DNA of 64,000 nucleotides from Methylocystis sp. (GTDB lineage: Bacteria > Pseudomonadota > Alphaproteobacteria > Rhizobiales > Beijerinckiaceae): assembly GCF_021731785.1 (NCBI RefSeq), contig NZ_JAKFWS010000031.1, forward strand, positions 62,001 through 126,000. The letters run 5' to 3'. Each line of letters opens with the position of its first letter. Position 1 is the stretch's first letter. The notes below the pieces were generated by a model. That model was not told the DNA's origin. It did not search any database and worked only from the letters and a program-made list of their open reading frames with translations. The position numbers and the translations under genes are program-made. Below are positions 18,064 through 28,532 of this stretch, piece after piece.

Positions 18064-19266
18064 TTATTGATTCGCCATGTTCGGAGTCGGAAGTTCGACG
18101 GCTGGTCGGACATCATGCTCCGCCGCGGACGCGAGATGAGTGGCGTTGACGGCGGCGTTCTTCATCGCCATGCGATAGTTTTCGAGGAGCAGGTAATTGG
18201 TGACGGCGAGCTCGTTGGCGATCTCGCGCTCGACCGCCGCCGGCGGCATGCTTTGGAGTTGCGCGGCCCAGTTGACGTCGCTGTAGCGGCGATGCACGTC
18301 GAGTTGCAGCGCCTGCAGCCAGGAGCCCGTGTCGACGGGGTCGAGGCCCTCGTCCTTCATCTGTTTTTTCTGCTGGGCGTTGAGCGGCACGGAGGGAGAT
18401 TGTGCGGCGAGCACTTCGTTGATCACGTTTCGAGCGAGCGACATGCGTGCTTCGTATTTGCGGCGGCGCACCGAGGCCTCCTTGCCGTCGAGAGAGGCCA
18501 ACTGGGCGCCGCGTTGCGCCGTGGGAACAATCGGCTGGATTAGGTTGGTGACGTAATCATTGGCGGCGTTGACGCCATCCTGGCCGTCATATGTGCCGGT
18601 TCCGAACAGGCTGGAGGCACGTTGATCCGCGTTTTCTCGTTTCGACGCGGCGCAGAGCCCGGCGGCGGCTTCGTCCTGGGAGCAATAGCGCGCGTAGTGA
18701 AGCATGTTGATCGCTTCGACCGCCTGGGACGTTCCGTAATAGGCCGGCTGGCCTTTCTTGGCTTCGCCGCGCTCGTCGCCGACATCCTGGATCGCCGTCG
18801 CGACTTTCCACGACTGTCCGGCGCCGACAGTGATCGTTTGCCCATTGTCGAGATGAGCGCAATGCAGCGGATTGACGACGTGTTCGTCGCGGATTTGCGC
18901 ATTGCGCTTGTCGCGTTCGAACCGCGCCATGGCGTTATTGGATGCGTCGGCGATGTCGCGCTGGGCCGAGATCTGCGCCTTGGAGTAGTTGGCGTTCTGC
19001 GTGAAGCCCTGACGGAGCAAGGTGGTGACGTCCCCATAGGTGCTGGAGCCGAGCAGGCTGGCGATAGGTCCGCTCAAACCGAGTTGGCCTGTTATGCTTT
19101 TCAATATCCCGTTGGCCTGGTCCTGGAGGGCCTTTAGCCCCTGTTGGATGCCAATGGCGGTCATGTCGATGACCGCCATTTGAGAAACGGCGGGGCTTGC
19201 GCCGAAAACGACGGCGCCGATGAGAACGCCGACCGTCGTGGACGTGAGAAGAGAGGCTTTTTTCAT
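18064..19266 (-). CDS. TraW-like conjugal transfer protein
   Basis: Signal peptide plus 370-aa helical periplasmic domain in T4SS cluster. Confidence 0.5.
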   Translation of the reverse strand: MKKASLLTSTTVGVLIGAVVFGASPAVSQMAVIDMTAIGIQQGLKALQDQANGILKSITGQLGLSGPIASLLGSSTYGDVTTLLRQGFTQNANYSKAQISAQRDIADASNNAMARFERDKRNAQIRDEHVVNPLHCAHLDNGQTITVGAGQSWKVATAIQDVGDERGEAKKGQPAYYGTSQAVEAINMLHYARYCSQDEAAAGLCAASKRENADQRASSLFGTGTYDGQDGVNAANDYVTNLIQPIVPTAQRGAQLASLDGKEASVRRRKYEARMSLARNVINEVLAAQSPSVPLNAQQKKQMKDEGLDPVDTGSWLQALQLDVHRRYSDVNWAAQLQSMPPAAVEREIANELAVTNYLLLENYRMAMKNAAVNATHLASAAEHDVRPAVELPTPNMANQ

Positions 19267-19275
19267 GGGTTGTCC

Positions 19276-19836
19276 TCACCAAAGGCCCATCGTGTTGGGC
19301 AATGTGTAGCCGGTCGGCGCGCGGCCTGCGCCGTTGACATAGAGACTGCCGCTTCCGCCGCTTCCGCCGACGCCGATATAGCCCATGGGGGGACCACCGC
19401 CGCCGAAACTCAGTTTTGGACAGGAGAGTCCGCCGCCCATGCCGCCGCCGATGCCGCCGAAGTTGAACGACCCGAGATTGAACCCGGACATGGTGATGCC
19501 GCACTGCTTGTTGCCGAGGGCATTTTGCCAGGCGTTGGTGATGGCGTTGCAGATCTGCCCCTTGATGGCGTTGAACAGATTGGTCGGATCGAGCAGGTTG
19601 ACGATCACGTTGAGGCCGACGCCCTTGAGGATGTTGTCGAGACAGGTCAGCGACTTGATCGACTGCGGTGCGGCGATGTCTTTGTCGTCGGCGGCGATGC
19701 GGGCGGCGGCGGTGTCGGCCGCTCGCTGATAGAGCGTCGAGCAGGCGGCGCTGCCGGTCGGCTGAGAGGATTGCGCCAGCGCGCCGGTGGAAATGGCGGC
19801 GAGCAGGGCGACGAGGGTGAAAAATCTCTTGCTCAT
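19276..19836 (-). CDS. Secreted T4SS-associated protein
   Basis: MSKRFFTLVALLAAISTGALAQ signal peptide; Gly-rich C-terminus. Confidence 0.5.
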   Translation of the reverse strand: MSKRFFTLVALLAAISTGALAQSSQPTGSAACSTLYQRAADTAAARIAADDKDIAAPQSIKSLTCLDNILKGVGLNVIVNLLDPTNLFNAIKGQICNAITNAWQNALGNKQCGITMSGFNLGSFNFGGIGGGMGGGLSCPKLSFGGGGPPMGYIGVGGSGGSGSLYVNGAGRAPTGYTLPNTMGLW

Positions 19837-20315
19837 CAAATGACCTTTCGTGCGGCTCTGTCCTGTTTGTGTTCGATTGCGCAGATGACGAGCGAGGACA
19901 TGCGTACGGCCGCGGTGATGCGAGTGAGAAGCGCGCGTCGGCTGGCGAATTGCACGGCTTTTTGGATGGCTTGGGAGGCTCCGCCGGCGTTTGGCGTGAA
20001 GAGGCCAGCGAGCAGCGCCTCTCGGTAAGGCTTGTTTGGTTCCGTCATCCAATCGAGCAGGCGGAGGAGGCGGGCGCTTCCGAGCTGCGCCAGAACCGAG
20101 TGGAAAGTGGTCCGCGCGGGGTCGGTCTTGAGACGTTTCGACAAGCCTTTCGGATCGAGAGCATAGGCCTCGTCGAGGGCGACGCCGAGCGCGACGACGG
20201 CGGTTTCGATGGTCGGGTTCAACTCCGCGCGACGGGCCGCGACGGGGAGTTCGTTCCAGGCGTCGAGTTCCTCGTGATCGAGCCAGGAGATGGATCGGGT
20301 GCTGAGATCGGGCAT
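19836..20315 (-). CDS. Hypothetical T4SS-cluster protein
   Basis: Overlapping ATG/stop with 19276..19836 gene. Confidence 0.5.
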   Translation of the reverse strand: MPDLSTRSISWLDHEELDAWNELPVAARRAELNPTIETAVVALGVALDEAYALDPKGLSKRLKTDPARTTFHSVLAQLGSARLLRLLDWMTEPNKPYREALLAGLFTPNAGGASQAIQKAVQFASRRALLTRITAAVRMSSLVICAIEHKQDRAARKVI

Positions 20316-20375
20316 CGGGTCTCCGTTGTTGCAAACAGGATCCGTCGCGAGCGCGCGAATGACGATCGTGTTTTT

Positions 20376-20795
20376 TCAACGAGCGATCGAAACGGCGTTG
20401 TCACGGACAGTGACGCGAAAGCCGAGCGGCCGAACCGCCTCTCGCAACACCACCGGCCATTGCCGTCCGCCCTGCCAGTCGACGAGCGCGGCCGTGTCGG
20501 TTCCGGGGCCGAAACTGACTTTGACGGGAGCGGGGACGATTTGCCGGACGGCGAAAGCGAGTGGGACTTTCTTGCCGAACCCGCGCGCGGAGATCGTCTT
20601 GGGAGTGTGACCATCGCGCCGCTTTTCAACCGGTTTAACGGTTTTGCTGATTGAGGGGTCGGCGGTGGACGGTGCTTCAATCACGGCGGGCGGGTCGGAC
20701 GTCGTCGACTCGGGCGGCAGCATGGCGAAGTCGGCTCTAGCCGGACCGAGCGAGGAAAACAGGGCGATGATCGGCAGGACCGGGATTGAACGCAT
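20376..20795 (-). CDS. TcpQ-domain-like periplasmic protein
   Basis: Signal peptide; VPLAFAVRQIVPAPVKVSFGPGTDTAALVDWQGGRQWPVVLREAVRPLGFRVTVRDNAVSI. Confidence 0.65.
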   Translation of the reverse strand: MRSIPVLPIIALFSSLGPARADFAMLPPESTTSDPPAVIEAPSTADPSISKTVKPVEKRRDGHTPKTISARGFGKKVPLAFAVRQIVPAPVKVSFGPGTDTAALVDWQGGRQWPVVLREAVRPLGFRVTVRDNAVSIAR

Positions 20796-21002
20796 GACCT
20801 AGAACCTCCGTTGGAAATCCGGAGTGTCGAGGCTGTGCGCGCGAATGCGGAGGAAAATGTCTTGCGCGGCTCACTGGCGGTGAGCCCTCGCGCGAGGGCG
20901 ATCGAAAGCAGCGGCGGATGGCGCTGGCAACATAATATAACATATATGGGAATGGTCGCGATTAGGGTGATTCGGTTGGGTGGATTATGGGGTGGTTGAG
21001 AG

Positions 21003-21440
21003 ATGGCCAGGAGAAAAGAAACGGATGAGAGTAATGAGAGCAAGGAATTGCTGGAGGCGATCGGCGAACGTGTAAGAATGTTAAGAAAGGCCGCGGGGTT
21101 AAACCAAACGCAGTTGGCGGAATCCGTTGGCCTACACCAAGGCTATATCCATTTGGTCGAGGCGGGGAATCAAAACATCACCGTGGCGGTTTTGAACCGG
21201 TTCGCGATCAAGTTTAACACCCCGATTGGCAGTTTCTTTCCAGAGGTGCAGCTTCAAGAGGCGTCGGATGAGGCGTTGACGCATCTCGTGAGTGTGGTCG
21301 AAAAATTGGCCGAAGCGCTTCAGGCTCGTGGAAGGCGAGATACGCAGCTTGTGGAGGAGATTGAAACCTTGGTGTCTTCGGTTCGTCGGCGATTGGAGAA
21401 GAAACCAAAGAAAGCGAACGGAGTGACGAAGGAGGGATGA
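21003..21440 (+). CDS. XRE-family HTH transcriptional regulator
   Basis: IGERVRMLRKAAGLNQTQLAESVGLHQGYIHLVEAGNQNITVAVLNRFA. Confidence 0.93.
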   Translation: MARRKETDESNESKELLEAIGERVRMLRKAAGLNQTQLAESVGLHQGYIHLVEAGNQNITVAVLNRFAIKFNTPIGSFFPEVQLQEASDEALTHLVSVVEKLAEALQARGRRDTQLVEEIETLVSSVRRRLEKKPKKANGVTKEG

Positions 21441-21506
21441 GGGGGCAAGGGGAATATATAGATTATTCTTGACTGTATGAATATAAGGTATTATTGATCT
21501 GCTCCG

Positions 21507-22931
21507 GTGCTATTCGCCGGGCCGGATCTCATGCTCCATCGCCAAAGTCAGCCTTCGGTTCAGAACCCGCGCGGAGCGCTCGGGGTCGAATGGGCTGGCT
21601 TTTTCCTTGCCCTCGTCGGCGCGGCGCTGGTTAGCGCCGACGGTGTCCTCGAGGGCATGATCGGCGCGGGCCTCGGGCTCGAGGCGATAAGTACGTATCT
21701 CGGGTGCGCGCGAACGCAGATACTCGACGAGATAGCGGCGCGCGGGATCGTCGTCGCGCCCGAGCAACTCGAAAAACCGCTCAGGGCGAGAAGGGGCGGC
21801 TGGTCGGCCTGTGACCACATGCTGCTCATCGCGGCCTGGTTGTGTGGCATTCCGGTTGCGGCTATCGCCGAACTCGTCGGGCGAACGCGCGGCGCTGTCT
21901 ACGGCAAGCGCCGGCGCATCGGGCTGGCGCCGCGGCGTCGGAAATCGGCCAAACAATCACGCAAGACAAGGGATGCGGACGCCGCCGCACCGCCGGTCAG
22001 GCGCGCGAGGCGGACCAGACCGCGCCCCGCCGTCGCCGACCCTCCCTCACGCGATCCAGTTCATGCGCGGACGACGCCGTCGCAGGGTGGATCACAGCAA
22101 GTCGACGAGGTAATCGCCTGCGCCGATACGGCGACATCGTTGGTCGCTGTCATTGGCCCCGAGAATCCGTGCATTGATGGCGTGGAGGCGCTGGATCGGG
22201 ACGACAGTGGACGCCCGACCCTGGAGGTGGTCGCGAACGACCGTGACTCTGCGCAAGCGGTGGGCGGAGATGATCTCGCCGCAATCGCGCAGGAGGCGCC
22301 CGCCCGTCAGCGGCTAGCACGGGCGCGGCGCAGCGGCTCGGCAAAAAAATCCACGAAATCCAACAAGAATTCGGCCTCAGCCGCAACATCCCCGCCGCGC
22401 GCGTTGGAGCCGGCGGTTGCGGCGGCGATCGCGGCGTTCCAGGAACGCCAGGTCTACCGGGACGTGGTGCTGTATGGCCGCCATAAGGACGTCCCCCGGA
22501 CCGTGGAGTTGGCGGTGCGGGCGCTCGGCGGACAAATGGTCGCGTCGATGGTGAGCGCCATGGGCGAAAAAAGCGAAAGCACCGTCAAATCCTATTTGCT
22601 GAAAATGCATCTGTCGACGGCGAAGAAGCTGCTGATCCACGCCGAATTCGACGTTGCGACGTTCAGGGAACGGCTGGATGGGATGTACCGGCCGCATTTC
22701 GGCGTGGAGGAGCGGCGATTGTATTTCAGAAACGACAAGGACCAGCTACGGCACTGTAAACTCCGCGACGAAAACGCGCGCCGTAAGCGACGAGAACGAG
22801 AGAGGGCGGCGGCGGAAAAGAGAGCGGCGTCGCCGCCCGCTGTGCCTGCCAATGTTGTCGTCTATACGATCAACAGGAAGTCGATTAGTTTACCAAGTTT
22901 GAAATGCCTCGAAGATTCGCGCTCGCCGTAG
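21507..22931 (+). CDS. GcrA-like HTH-domain regulator fused to an unknown C-terminal domain
   Basis: GGWSACDHMLLIAAWLCGIPVAAIAELVGRTRGAVYGKRRRIGLAPRRR resembles the GcrA N-terminal signature. Confidence 0.6.
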   Translation: MLFAGPDLMLHRQSQPSVQNPRGALGVEWAGFFLALVGAALVSADGVLEGMIGAGLGLEAISTYLGCARTQILDEIAARGIVVAPEQLEKPLRARRGGWSACDHMLLIAAWLCGIPVAAIAELVGRTRGAVYGKRRRIGLAPRRRKSAKQSRKTRDADAAAPPVRRARRTRPRPAVADPPSRDPVHARTTPSQGGSQQVDEVIACADTATSLVAVIGPENPCIDGVEALDRDDSGRPTLEVVANDRDSAQAVGGDDLAAIAQEAPARQRLARARRSGSAKKSTKSNKNSASAATSPPRALEPAVAAAIAAFQERQVYRDVVLYGRHKDVPRTVELAVRALGGQMVASMVSAMGEKSESTVKSYLLKMHLSTAKKLLIHAEFDVATFRERLDGMYRPHFGVEERRLYFRNDKDQLRHCKLRDENARRKRRERERAAAEKRAASPPAVPANVVVYTINRKSISLPSLKCLEDSRSP

Positions 22932-23577
22932 AGAGACCGATTTTTTTTGCCAATCCCTGTTTCCTTGGCGTCTTGAAGCCATCGCGCTGGCGCGCACATG
23001 ATCGCGGCGCGCGCCCTTTTTTTTGCGCATGTGACGACGGGTCTGTCGCAATGCGCGTTTTGATGGCGCGATTTTGGCGACCACGCGGACGACGCGATTC
23101 GATCCGTTGATGATTGAGAGTCTTTTCCGGTCTCCAATTCGACATGTGGAAGGATTGGCGTTCCGGCGAGCGCGTCCGCGCGCACTGCACGAAATGCCCG
23201 CTCGATCAAATCAGCGCAATTGCAACATGCGGCCGCATGGCGTCGCGCCCTTCTGCATCGGTCGTGCGCGAACAGCCGACGCGGGAGGCGGCGCGCGCGA
23301 CTTACGAACTATGTGCGGATGAGGCGCGTCGTTGGGCCGCAGAGGGGTCGATCGCGACGCTCCGTTCTGGTCTCCGGCGATGTCTATGCAGAGACAATCT
23401 GTCGGGTCAAACCGAGATTTTGCTGGATGCGAATGCGCGCAATGTGATCGCTCGACCGGCCCGTAGGTTGTCAACTGGGTTGCCGGCCTGTGTCTTTGCG
23501 CGGTCGAGCGACCAAACAATGCAGGAGTGATTTGAAATGGCGTGCGCGTTCGCGCGTTGAGCGGCGAATATCGCTCC

Positions 23578-24204
23578 ATGCAAAACGAACATGCAGCGAT
23601 CACCCGCAGACTATCCGACCCGGATTTTCAGGCGTCTCTCGTCAGCAAGTGCATTGGGCTTGCGATCGGTTCGTCGGTTCTGCTGACGGCCTTCGTGGTC
23701 CATGACGTGTATGTGTGGACGCATCCTCCGACGCCGAAATATTTCGTGATCGACGGTCGGCAGACGCGCGCGGTGACGGCGTTGGACAGTCCGGTCATCG
23801 ACGATGCGCAGATGCTCGAATGGTCCACGCGGGCGATCCTTGCTCCCTACAATGTGAACTACAACGATTACCCGCAGCAACTGAGCGCGGCGACTCGTAA
23901 ATTCACGGTGCGAGGCTGGAACTCCTTCGCCACGAGCCTCATGGACACGAAAAATTTCGAGGCCATGAAGCGGGCGATGCTGCTCTGTTACGCGCAGGCG
24001 CAGCGGGCGGCGATCATTAGCGAAGTCACGAGCGTCGGTGACGCGCTCGCCTACCGCATCCAGGTTCCGATCGTTCAGACCTGTCAAAACAGCAATCAGA
24101 GCAACACGCAGAATTTGATGATCAAGGCGCTCGTCGTGCGGACGAACGCCGAGGATCGTCCGGACGGATTGGCGATCGACGAGTTCGTGGCGGTTCGGCA
24201 GTGA
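23578..24204 (+). CDS. traM: DotI/IcmL/TraM family protein
   Basis: Single TM, YFVIDGRQTRAVTALDSPVIDDAQMLEWSTRAILAPYNVNYNDYPQQLSAATRKFTVRGWNSF. Confidence 0.88.
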   Translation: MQNEHAAITRRLSDPDFQASLVSKCIGLAIGSSVLLTAFVVHDVYVWTHPPTPKYFVIDGRQTRAVTALDSPVIDDAQMLEWSTRAILAPYNVNYNDYPQQLSAATRKFTVRGWNSFATSLMDTKNFEAMKRAMLLCYAQAQRAAIISEVTSVGDALAYRIQVPIVQTCQNSNQSNTQNLMIKALVVRTNAEDRPDGLAIDEFVAVRQ

Positions 24205-25196
24205 ACAGGGAAGGGACGCGCATGTGGCGAAGATCGACGATATTGGGAGTGGCCGCCGCTCTGGCGGCTGCTTCGCCGTGCATGGCGCAACAGGCGGCGA
24301 GTCTGCCGTACTCGGCGAACGGCGCCGGGGGCCAAGGCGGGGGGCAGGCCGAGGCGGCGACCGGTTCGTCCGACCGCGTCGCCAATATCATACCGATGAC
24401 GCCGGGAATGATCCGCGACTTGGGCAAGAGATTCGGCGACAACAAACGCGCGCAGGAACAGGCGACGACGGAGTTCGCAGCGCCGGGGAGTCGGCGTGTA
24501 ACCGTTTCTTTCACGCCGGGCCAGGCGGTCAACATCATACAGACCGTCAAGGGCTATCCCACCGCGCTGTCGTTTTTCGACCGCACCGGCGAACCGTGGC
24601 CGATCGAATGGGACACCAACTCCAATCCGGCGGCTGTGGCGGACGGGTCGAATTGCAACACTGGCCCGAACTCCGGAGGGCCGGCGGTCGCCGCCACCGG
24701 CTTTTACGTTTGCACGCCGAAGAAGGGCTCGAACGTCCTGGAAATCACGCCGATGTCGTTGCAGCCGCGCGGCGGTTTGGTGGTGACGCTGCAGGGAGCG
24801 CCGAAGCCGATTAGCTTCTTATTGGTCGGCGGCGGCGGCCGCTATGACGCGGATATGAGCATTCAGGTCGCCGATCGCGGCCCCAACGCCAAAGCGGGGG
24901 CTATTCGCGGGCCCGCGCCCGACACCGCCGCGCCGTTCTTGACCGCGATGCTCGACGGCGTGCCGCCAGCGGAGGCGACGCCGCTCTCGGTCCAGGGCGT
25001 CTCTCCGGATGAATTGCGCGCCTGGCGGCTCGGCGACCGCGTCTATTTGCGCACGCGCCTCACGCTGATCTCTCCGGAATGGACGGCGTCGGAGGCGGCC
25101 GAGGGCGGTCTCACCGTCTATCAGGTGCCGGCGACGCCGGTGGTGCTGCTGTCCCACTACGGGCGCACCGTGTCGGCTTCCCTTACGGAGGATTGA
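24201..25196 (+). CDS. traN: DotH/IcmK/TraN family outer-membrane complex protein
   Basis: PMTPGMIRDLGKRFGDNKRAQEQA...RRVTVSFTPGQAVNIIQTVKGYPTALSFFDRTGEPWPI. Confidence 0.92.
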   Translation: MNREGTRMWRRSTILGVAAALAAASPCMAQQAASLPYSANGAGGQGGGQAEAATGSSDRVANIIPMTPGMIRDLGKRFGDNKRAQEQATTEFAAPGSRRVTVSFTPGQAVNIIQTVKGYPTALSFFDRTGEPWPIEWDTNSNPAAVADGSNCNTGPNSGGPAVAATGFYVCTPKKGSNVLEITPMSLQPRGGLVVTLQGAPKPISFLLVGGGGRYDADMSIQVADRGPNAKAGAIRGPAPDTAAPFLTAMLDGVPPAEATPLSVQGVSPDELRAWRLGDRVYLRTRLTLISPEWTASEAAEGGLTVYQVPATPVVLLSHYGRTVSASLTED

Positions 25197-25197
25197 G

Positions 25198-26508
25198 ATG
25201 TCTGGTTTTGTGTCGAAAAATTCGTTCTTGTCGCTTTTGCGGGGGTTCAATCGAGCCGGGAGGGGAGGGCCGGCGCGGCTCTTGACCATCGCCGGCGTCG
25301 GCGTGTCGATGGCGGCGCTCGCAATCGGCGCGTCGTCGATTACTCATCCGCCTGCCCCGGAATCATCGGTCGCGAAAATGCCGGAGGTCGACGCGTTGCC
25401 GGGCGGGATGCAGAGCAATGCCGCGCAAGACGCGTTGCTCCTGCGCCACGCGCAGGACAAGGCGCGACAAGCCTTGGCGAACGGTGAATCCTATACGCCG
25501 CCGATGCCGGCGAGCGTGCCGCTGAAGATCGTGGATACGCCCGCCGCGGTGGAGACCGCGAAAGAGGAGCCGCCGCCGCAGCCTGTCGTTCGTCCGGTCC
25601 CCGAACCGGCGCCGACGTATGTCCCGCCAGAAGAATCGCACGACGAACCGGCGCGCTTTGAAAAGATCGCGTCGACGAGCGAGACGACGGGCGCGGCCGA
25701 GGATGCTCAATACAAGCAGGCGGCCGGAGATTTGTTCCGGCAGTGGGAAGCGCGCCCGCCGCGCACCGACCTTGTGCTGACGCCGGCGGCGGACGTCGTC
25801 GGCGATGTGCCGCCGGGAGCGCGTTACGAGGACGGCGCGGAACGGGCCCCGCGCGGTTATCCGCAATCGCGTCAGGCGCGGCCCGCGCCGGAGATGGTGC
25901 TGGTTCCGGCGGGGCGCGGCGTTTACGCACATACGATTGTTTCGGTGAATTCCGACACCGGCGGGCCGATCGTTTTGGAGGCGGACTCCGGGCCTTTGGC
26001 GGGCGACCGAATGATCGGGATGTTTTCGAAGAATCAGATGAATAGTTCATTGTTCGGAAACACCGATCGATTGATCGTGCAGGTGCACACGATCGAACAT
26101 CACGGGCAAGCCATTCAGGTGCGGGGCCTCGTGATTGCGCCGGACTCCATGGAGACGGCCGTCGCGACGAGCGTGGATCAGCATTACTTCGAGCGCTTCG
26201 CGCTGCCTGCCGCGGCGGCGTTCGTCGCTGGGCTCGGACAGGCGATCGCCCTATCGGGGTCCACGATGCAGTTCCTGCCGTATGGCGGCTATGCGACGAG
26301 CTATCGCAATCTCGATTTCCGCCAACAGGCGGGAATCGCAGCGGGCGCGGCGGGGGCGCAGGTCGGGCAAACGCTGCAAATGCAAACGCCAAAGACCTCG
26401 ACGGTGTATCTCGCGGCGAACGCCGGCGTCGGCGTCGTGTTTTTGCAAAACGTCGTGGCGCCGACGTCCGCCGAGACGTTCTCGCCAGCCGGCCTCAACA
26501 CGAAATAA
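25198..26508 (+). CDS. traO: DotG/IcmE/TraO family protein (TrbI/VirB10-like C-terminus)
   Basis: MVLVPAGRGVYAHTIVSVNSDTGGPIVLEADSGPLAGDRMIGMF...VYLAANAGVGVVFLQNVVAP. Confidence 0.92.
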   Translation: MSGFVSKNSFLSLLRGFNRAGRGGPARLLTIAGVGVSMAALAIGASSITHPPAPESSVAKMPEVDALPGGMQSNAAQDALLLRHAQDKARQALANGESYTPPMPASVPLKIVDTPAAVETAKEEPPPQPVVRPVPEPAPTYVPPEESHDEPARFEKIASTSETTGAAEDAQYKQAAGDLFRQWEARPPRTDLVLTPAADVVGDVPPGARYEDGAERAPRGYPQSRQARPAPEMVLVPAGRGVYAHTIVSVNSDTGGPIVLEADSGPLAGDRMIGMFSKNQMNSSLFGNTDRLIVQVHTIEHHGQAIQVRGLVIAPDSMETAVATSVDQHYFERFALPAAAAFVAGLGQAIALSGSTMQFLPYGGYATSYRNLDFRQQAGIAAGAAGAQVGQTLQMQTPKTSTVYLAANAGVGVVFLQNVVAPTSAETFSPAGLNTK

Positions 26509-26580
26509 TTCGCGCCGCGCATTGCGTCATTCGCGCGGGCGCCTGCGAATCTTTCGATCTACCGGTCACAGGAGGAAACG

Positions 26581-27957
26581 ATGAGCGACGCTGCTGCTGA
26601 ACTGAATTTTCCCGCCGGCGAAGACGCCGACGCCGTCATGCTCGGCGTGCTGGGCCAGGATGTCGAGACGGTGTCCGGAGTGAGCCCGGGGACGCATAAA
26701 TGGAGGGTGTCCGCGAAGGGCGTCGGGGACGCGGTTTCGTCGCGCTTCACGCGGCTTCAGGCGGTTCTGTCAGACGGCCTCGCCGCGATTGCGGGAACTG
26801 ACCGCCAGAGCGAGGGGAGAAGTCCGGAAGGAATTGAGCCGGCATTGGCGGCGGACGATAAAGATGGTCCCGTTTCGTCCCCGAAGCCGATGTGGCGGCG
26901 CGCCGACGTTCTCGGGGGCGCGTCTGCGATTGCGCTCGGCGCCGTCGTTATGGGAGCGGTCGCGTTTTGGCCCGATGGGAAGGACGGTTCGTCTGCGGCC
27001 CCCGTTTCGGAAACGGGGCTGATGGCGCCGGCGGCGAAACTGGCGACCGCGCTGCGACGCGACGTCGCGCCGGTGGTTGTGGAGCGTCCGGCCGTCGCGC
27101 CGACGCAGCAATTGATCAAGGAAGTCGAGTCTTTGTGGGAAAGCGGAGCGCGGTCCAAAGATCGAGAAAAAGCCTCTGATGCAACTTCTGGGACAGTTTC
27201 GGGCGTCGGGGCGCCGAAGGAAACCGCAGCTGTCGTCGCGCCGACGGTGAGCGAAGTGGGACTGGCGACGTCCGCCGGGGAGCCAGCAAAATCACCTGCC
27301 GTCGGCGGGGCGGCGGTGGGTCCCGCCAATCAAACGGTCGCGGCGGTCGCCGCGCATGACACGGAGGCGAGCGCGAAGAAGAAGCTGGAAGATGGGCCGC
27401 GCGTCGCGTCGGTCGTGAAGGACGCGACCATTAAGGGGGATGACGCGAAGGCGGCGCCTGTCGACGAAACCAAGCTCTACAGCATGATCACCGAGGTCTC
27501 CACACTGGTGCGCCGCACGCGCGAGGAAGTGGCGAAGATTGCAGGCGAGCATCAGAAGTCGACTAAGGCGGTAGAGGCAAAGCTCGCGGACTTCGAACGT
27601 CGCCTCAATCTCGGAGAAGCGCAGGGGGCTCTGAACGCCGCGAAAGCGACATCCATCACACCGCCGGACGCTTCGCCAACGAATTCCGCGCCGTCGCCGG
27701 CTTCAGGCGCCCAGAAGGGCGTGATTACAGCGTCGTTATCGACGGAAGCGCCCGCCGCGCCGCCGGCCGCCCGCTATCGTGTTCAGGCAGCGTCGCCTGG
27801 TCTTGCGATGCTCTCCGAGATTGATCGAAGCGGCGACGATGTTTTGCCGTTGCAAGTGGCGGTTGGCGCCAATGTTCCGGGATATGGGCGCGTCACAAAG
27901 ATCAGCCAGCGCGGGAGCGAATGGGTCGTCCAGACCGAGAAAGGTTCGATCCGCTAA
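26581..27957 (+). CDS. TraP/DotF-like protein
   Basis: Position after TraO; one TM, coiled coil, C-terminal YRVQAASPGLAMLSEIDRSGDDVLPLQVAVGANVPGYGRVTKISQRGSEWVVQTEKG. Confidence 0.6.
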   Translation: MSDAAAELNFPAGEDADAVMLGVLGQDVETVSGVSPGTHKWRVSAKGVGDAVSSRFTRLQAVLSDGLAAIAGTDRQSEGRSPEGIEPALAADDKDGPVSSPKPMWRRADVLGGASAIALGAVVMGAVAFWPDGKDGSSAAPVSETGLMAPAAKLATALRRDVAPVVVERPAVAPTQQLIKEVESLWESGARSKDREKASDATSGTVSGVGAPKETAAVVAPTVSEVGLATSAGEPAKSPAVGGAAVGPANQTVAAVAAHDTEASAKKKLEDGPRVASVVKDATIKGDDAKAAPVDETKLYSMITEVSTLVRRTREEVAKIAGEHQKSTKAVEAKLADFERRLNLGEAQGALNAAKATSITPPDASPTNSAPSPASGAQKGVITASLSTEAPAAPPAARYRVQAASPGLAMLSEIDRSGDDVLPLQVAVGANVPGYGRVTKISQRGSEWVVQTEKGSIR

Positions 27958-27984
27958 AAGGTTGGATCCGACGGAGGCGACATC

Positions 27985-28521
27985 GTGCAGGGACTTGTAA
28001 ATTTTGCTGGTCAAATCGGCAATGCGATCGCGATCCTATTGCCGACTTTTTCTTATCTTGCCGCGATCGGCCTGTTCCTGTCGTCCACATGGGGGTTTTG
28101 GATGCAGGCGCATCCGCATAACCCCTTTCGCGGCCGTCCGTGGGTTCCATTCGTTGCGCTGCTGTTGTCGGGGGCGTTCGCGTCGTTCCCGTCGATTCTC
28201 ACAATGGCCAACAACACCGCCGGCACGAATCTGCAGGTCCAGGTGTCGGCGTTGACGAGCTACACCGCGCCGACGGTGAGCAGCGGCGTGCTGGGTCAGA
28301 CACCGGGCGACGCGGTCGTCAATGTCGTCAAGTTGTTCCAGGGATTTTTCCAGGCGTTTGGGGCGATGGCTTGTTTTTTCGCGATGTTGACCTGGAACGC
28401 CGTGATCGGCGGACGCAGCAGGCGCAGCGCCGGGGGATGCGGAGTCCAATTCGTGTTCGGAATCATGCTCATCAACATCGTCACGGTTTCGAGTTGGCTG
28501 GTGGCCGTTTTCAAAGCGTGA
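27985..28521 (+). CDS. TraQ-like membrane protein (DotE/IcmC-like)
   Basis: Four TM segments, conserved position downstream of TraP. Confidence 0.55.
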   Translation: MQGLVNFAGQIGNAIAILLPTFSYLAAIGLFLSSTWGFWMQAHPHNPFRGRPWVPFVALLLSGAFASFPSILTMANNTAGTNLQVQVSALTSYTAPTVSSGVLGQTPGDAVVNVVKLFQGFFQAFGAMACFFAMLTWNAVIGGRSRRSAGGCGVQFVFGIMLINIVTVSSWLVAVFKA

Positions 28522-28532
28522 AAGATCGGAAG

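Noticed and set aside
21507-22931. Replication initiator (Rep) candidate
   Set aside because: HTH resembles GcrA rather than RepA/RepC; no iterons adjacent. No convincing Rep protein seen in the window.
23114-23530. 138-aa ORF between regulator and DotI gene
   Set aside because: No domain and composition similar to alternative frames; cannot support as a gene.
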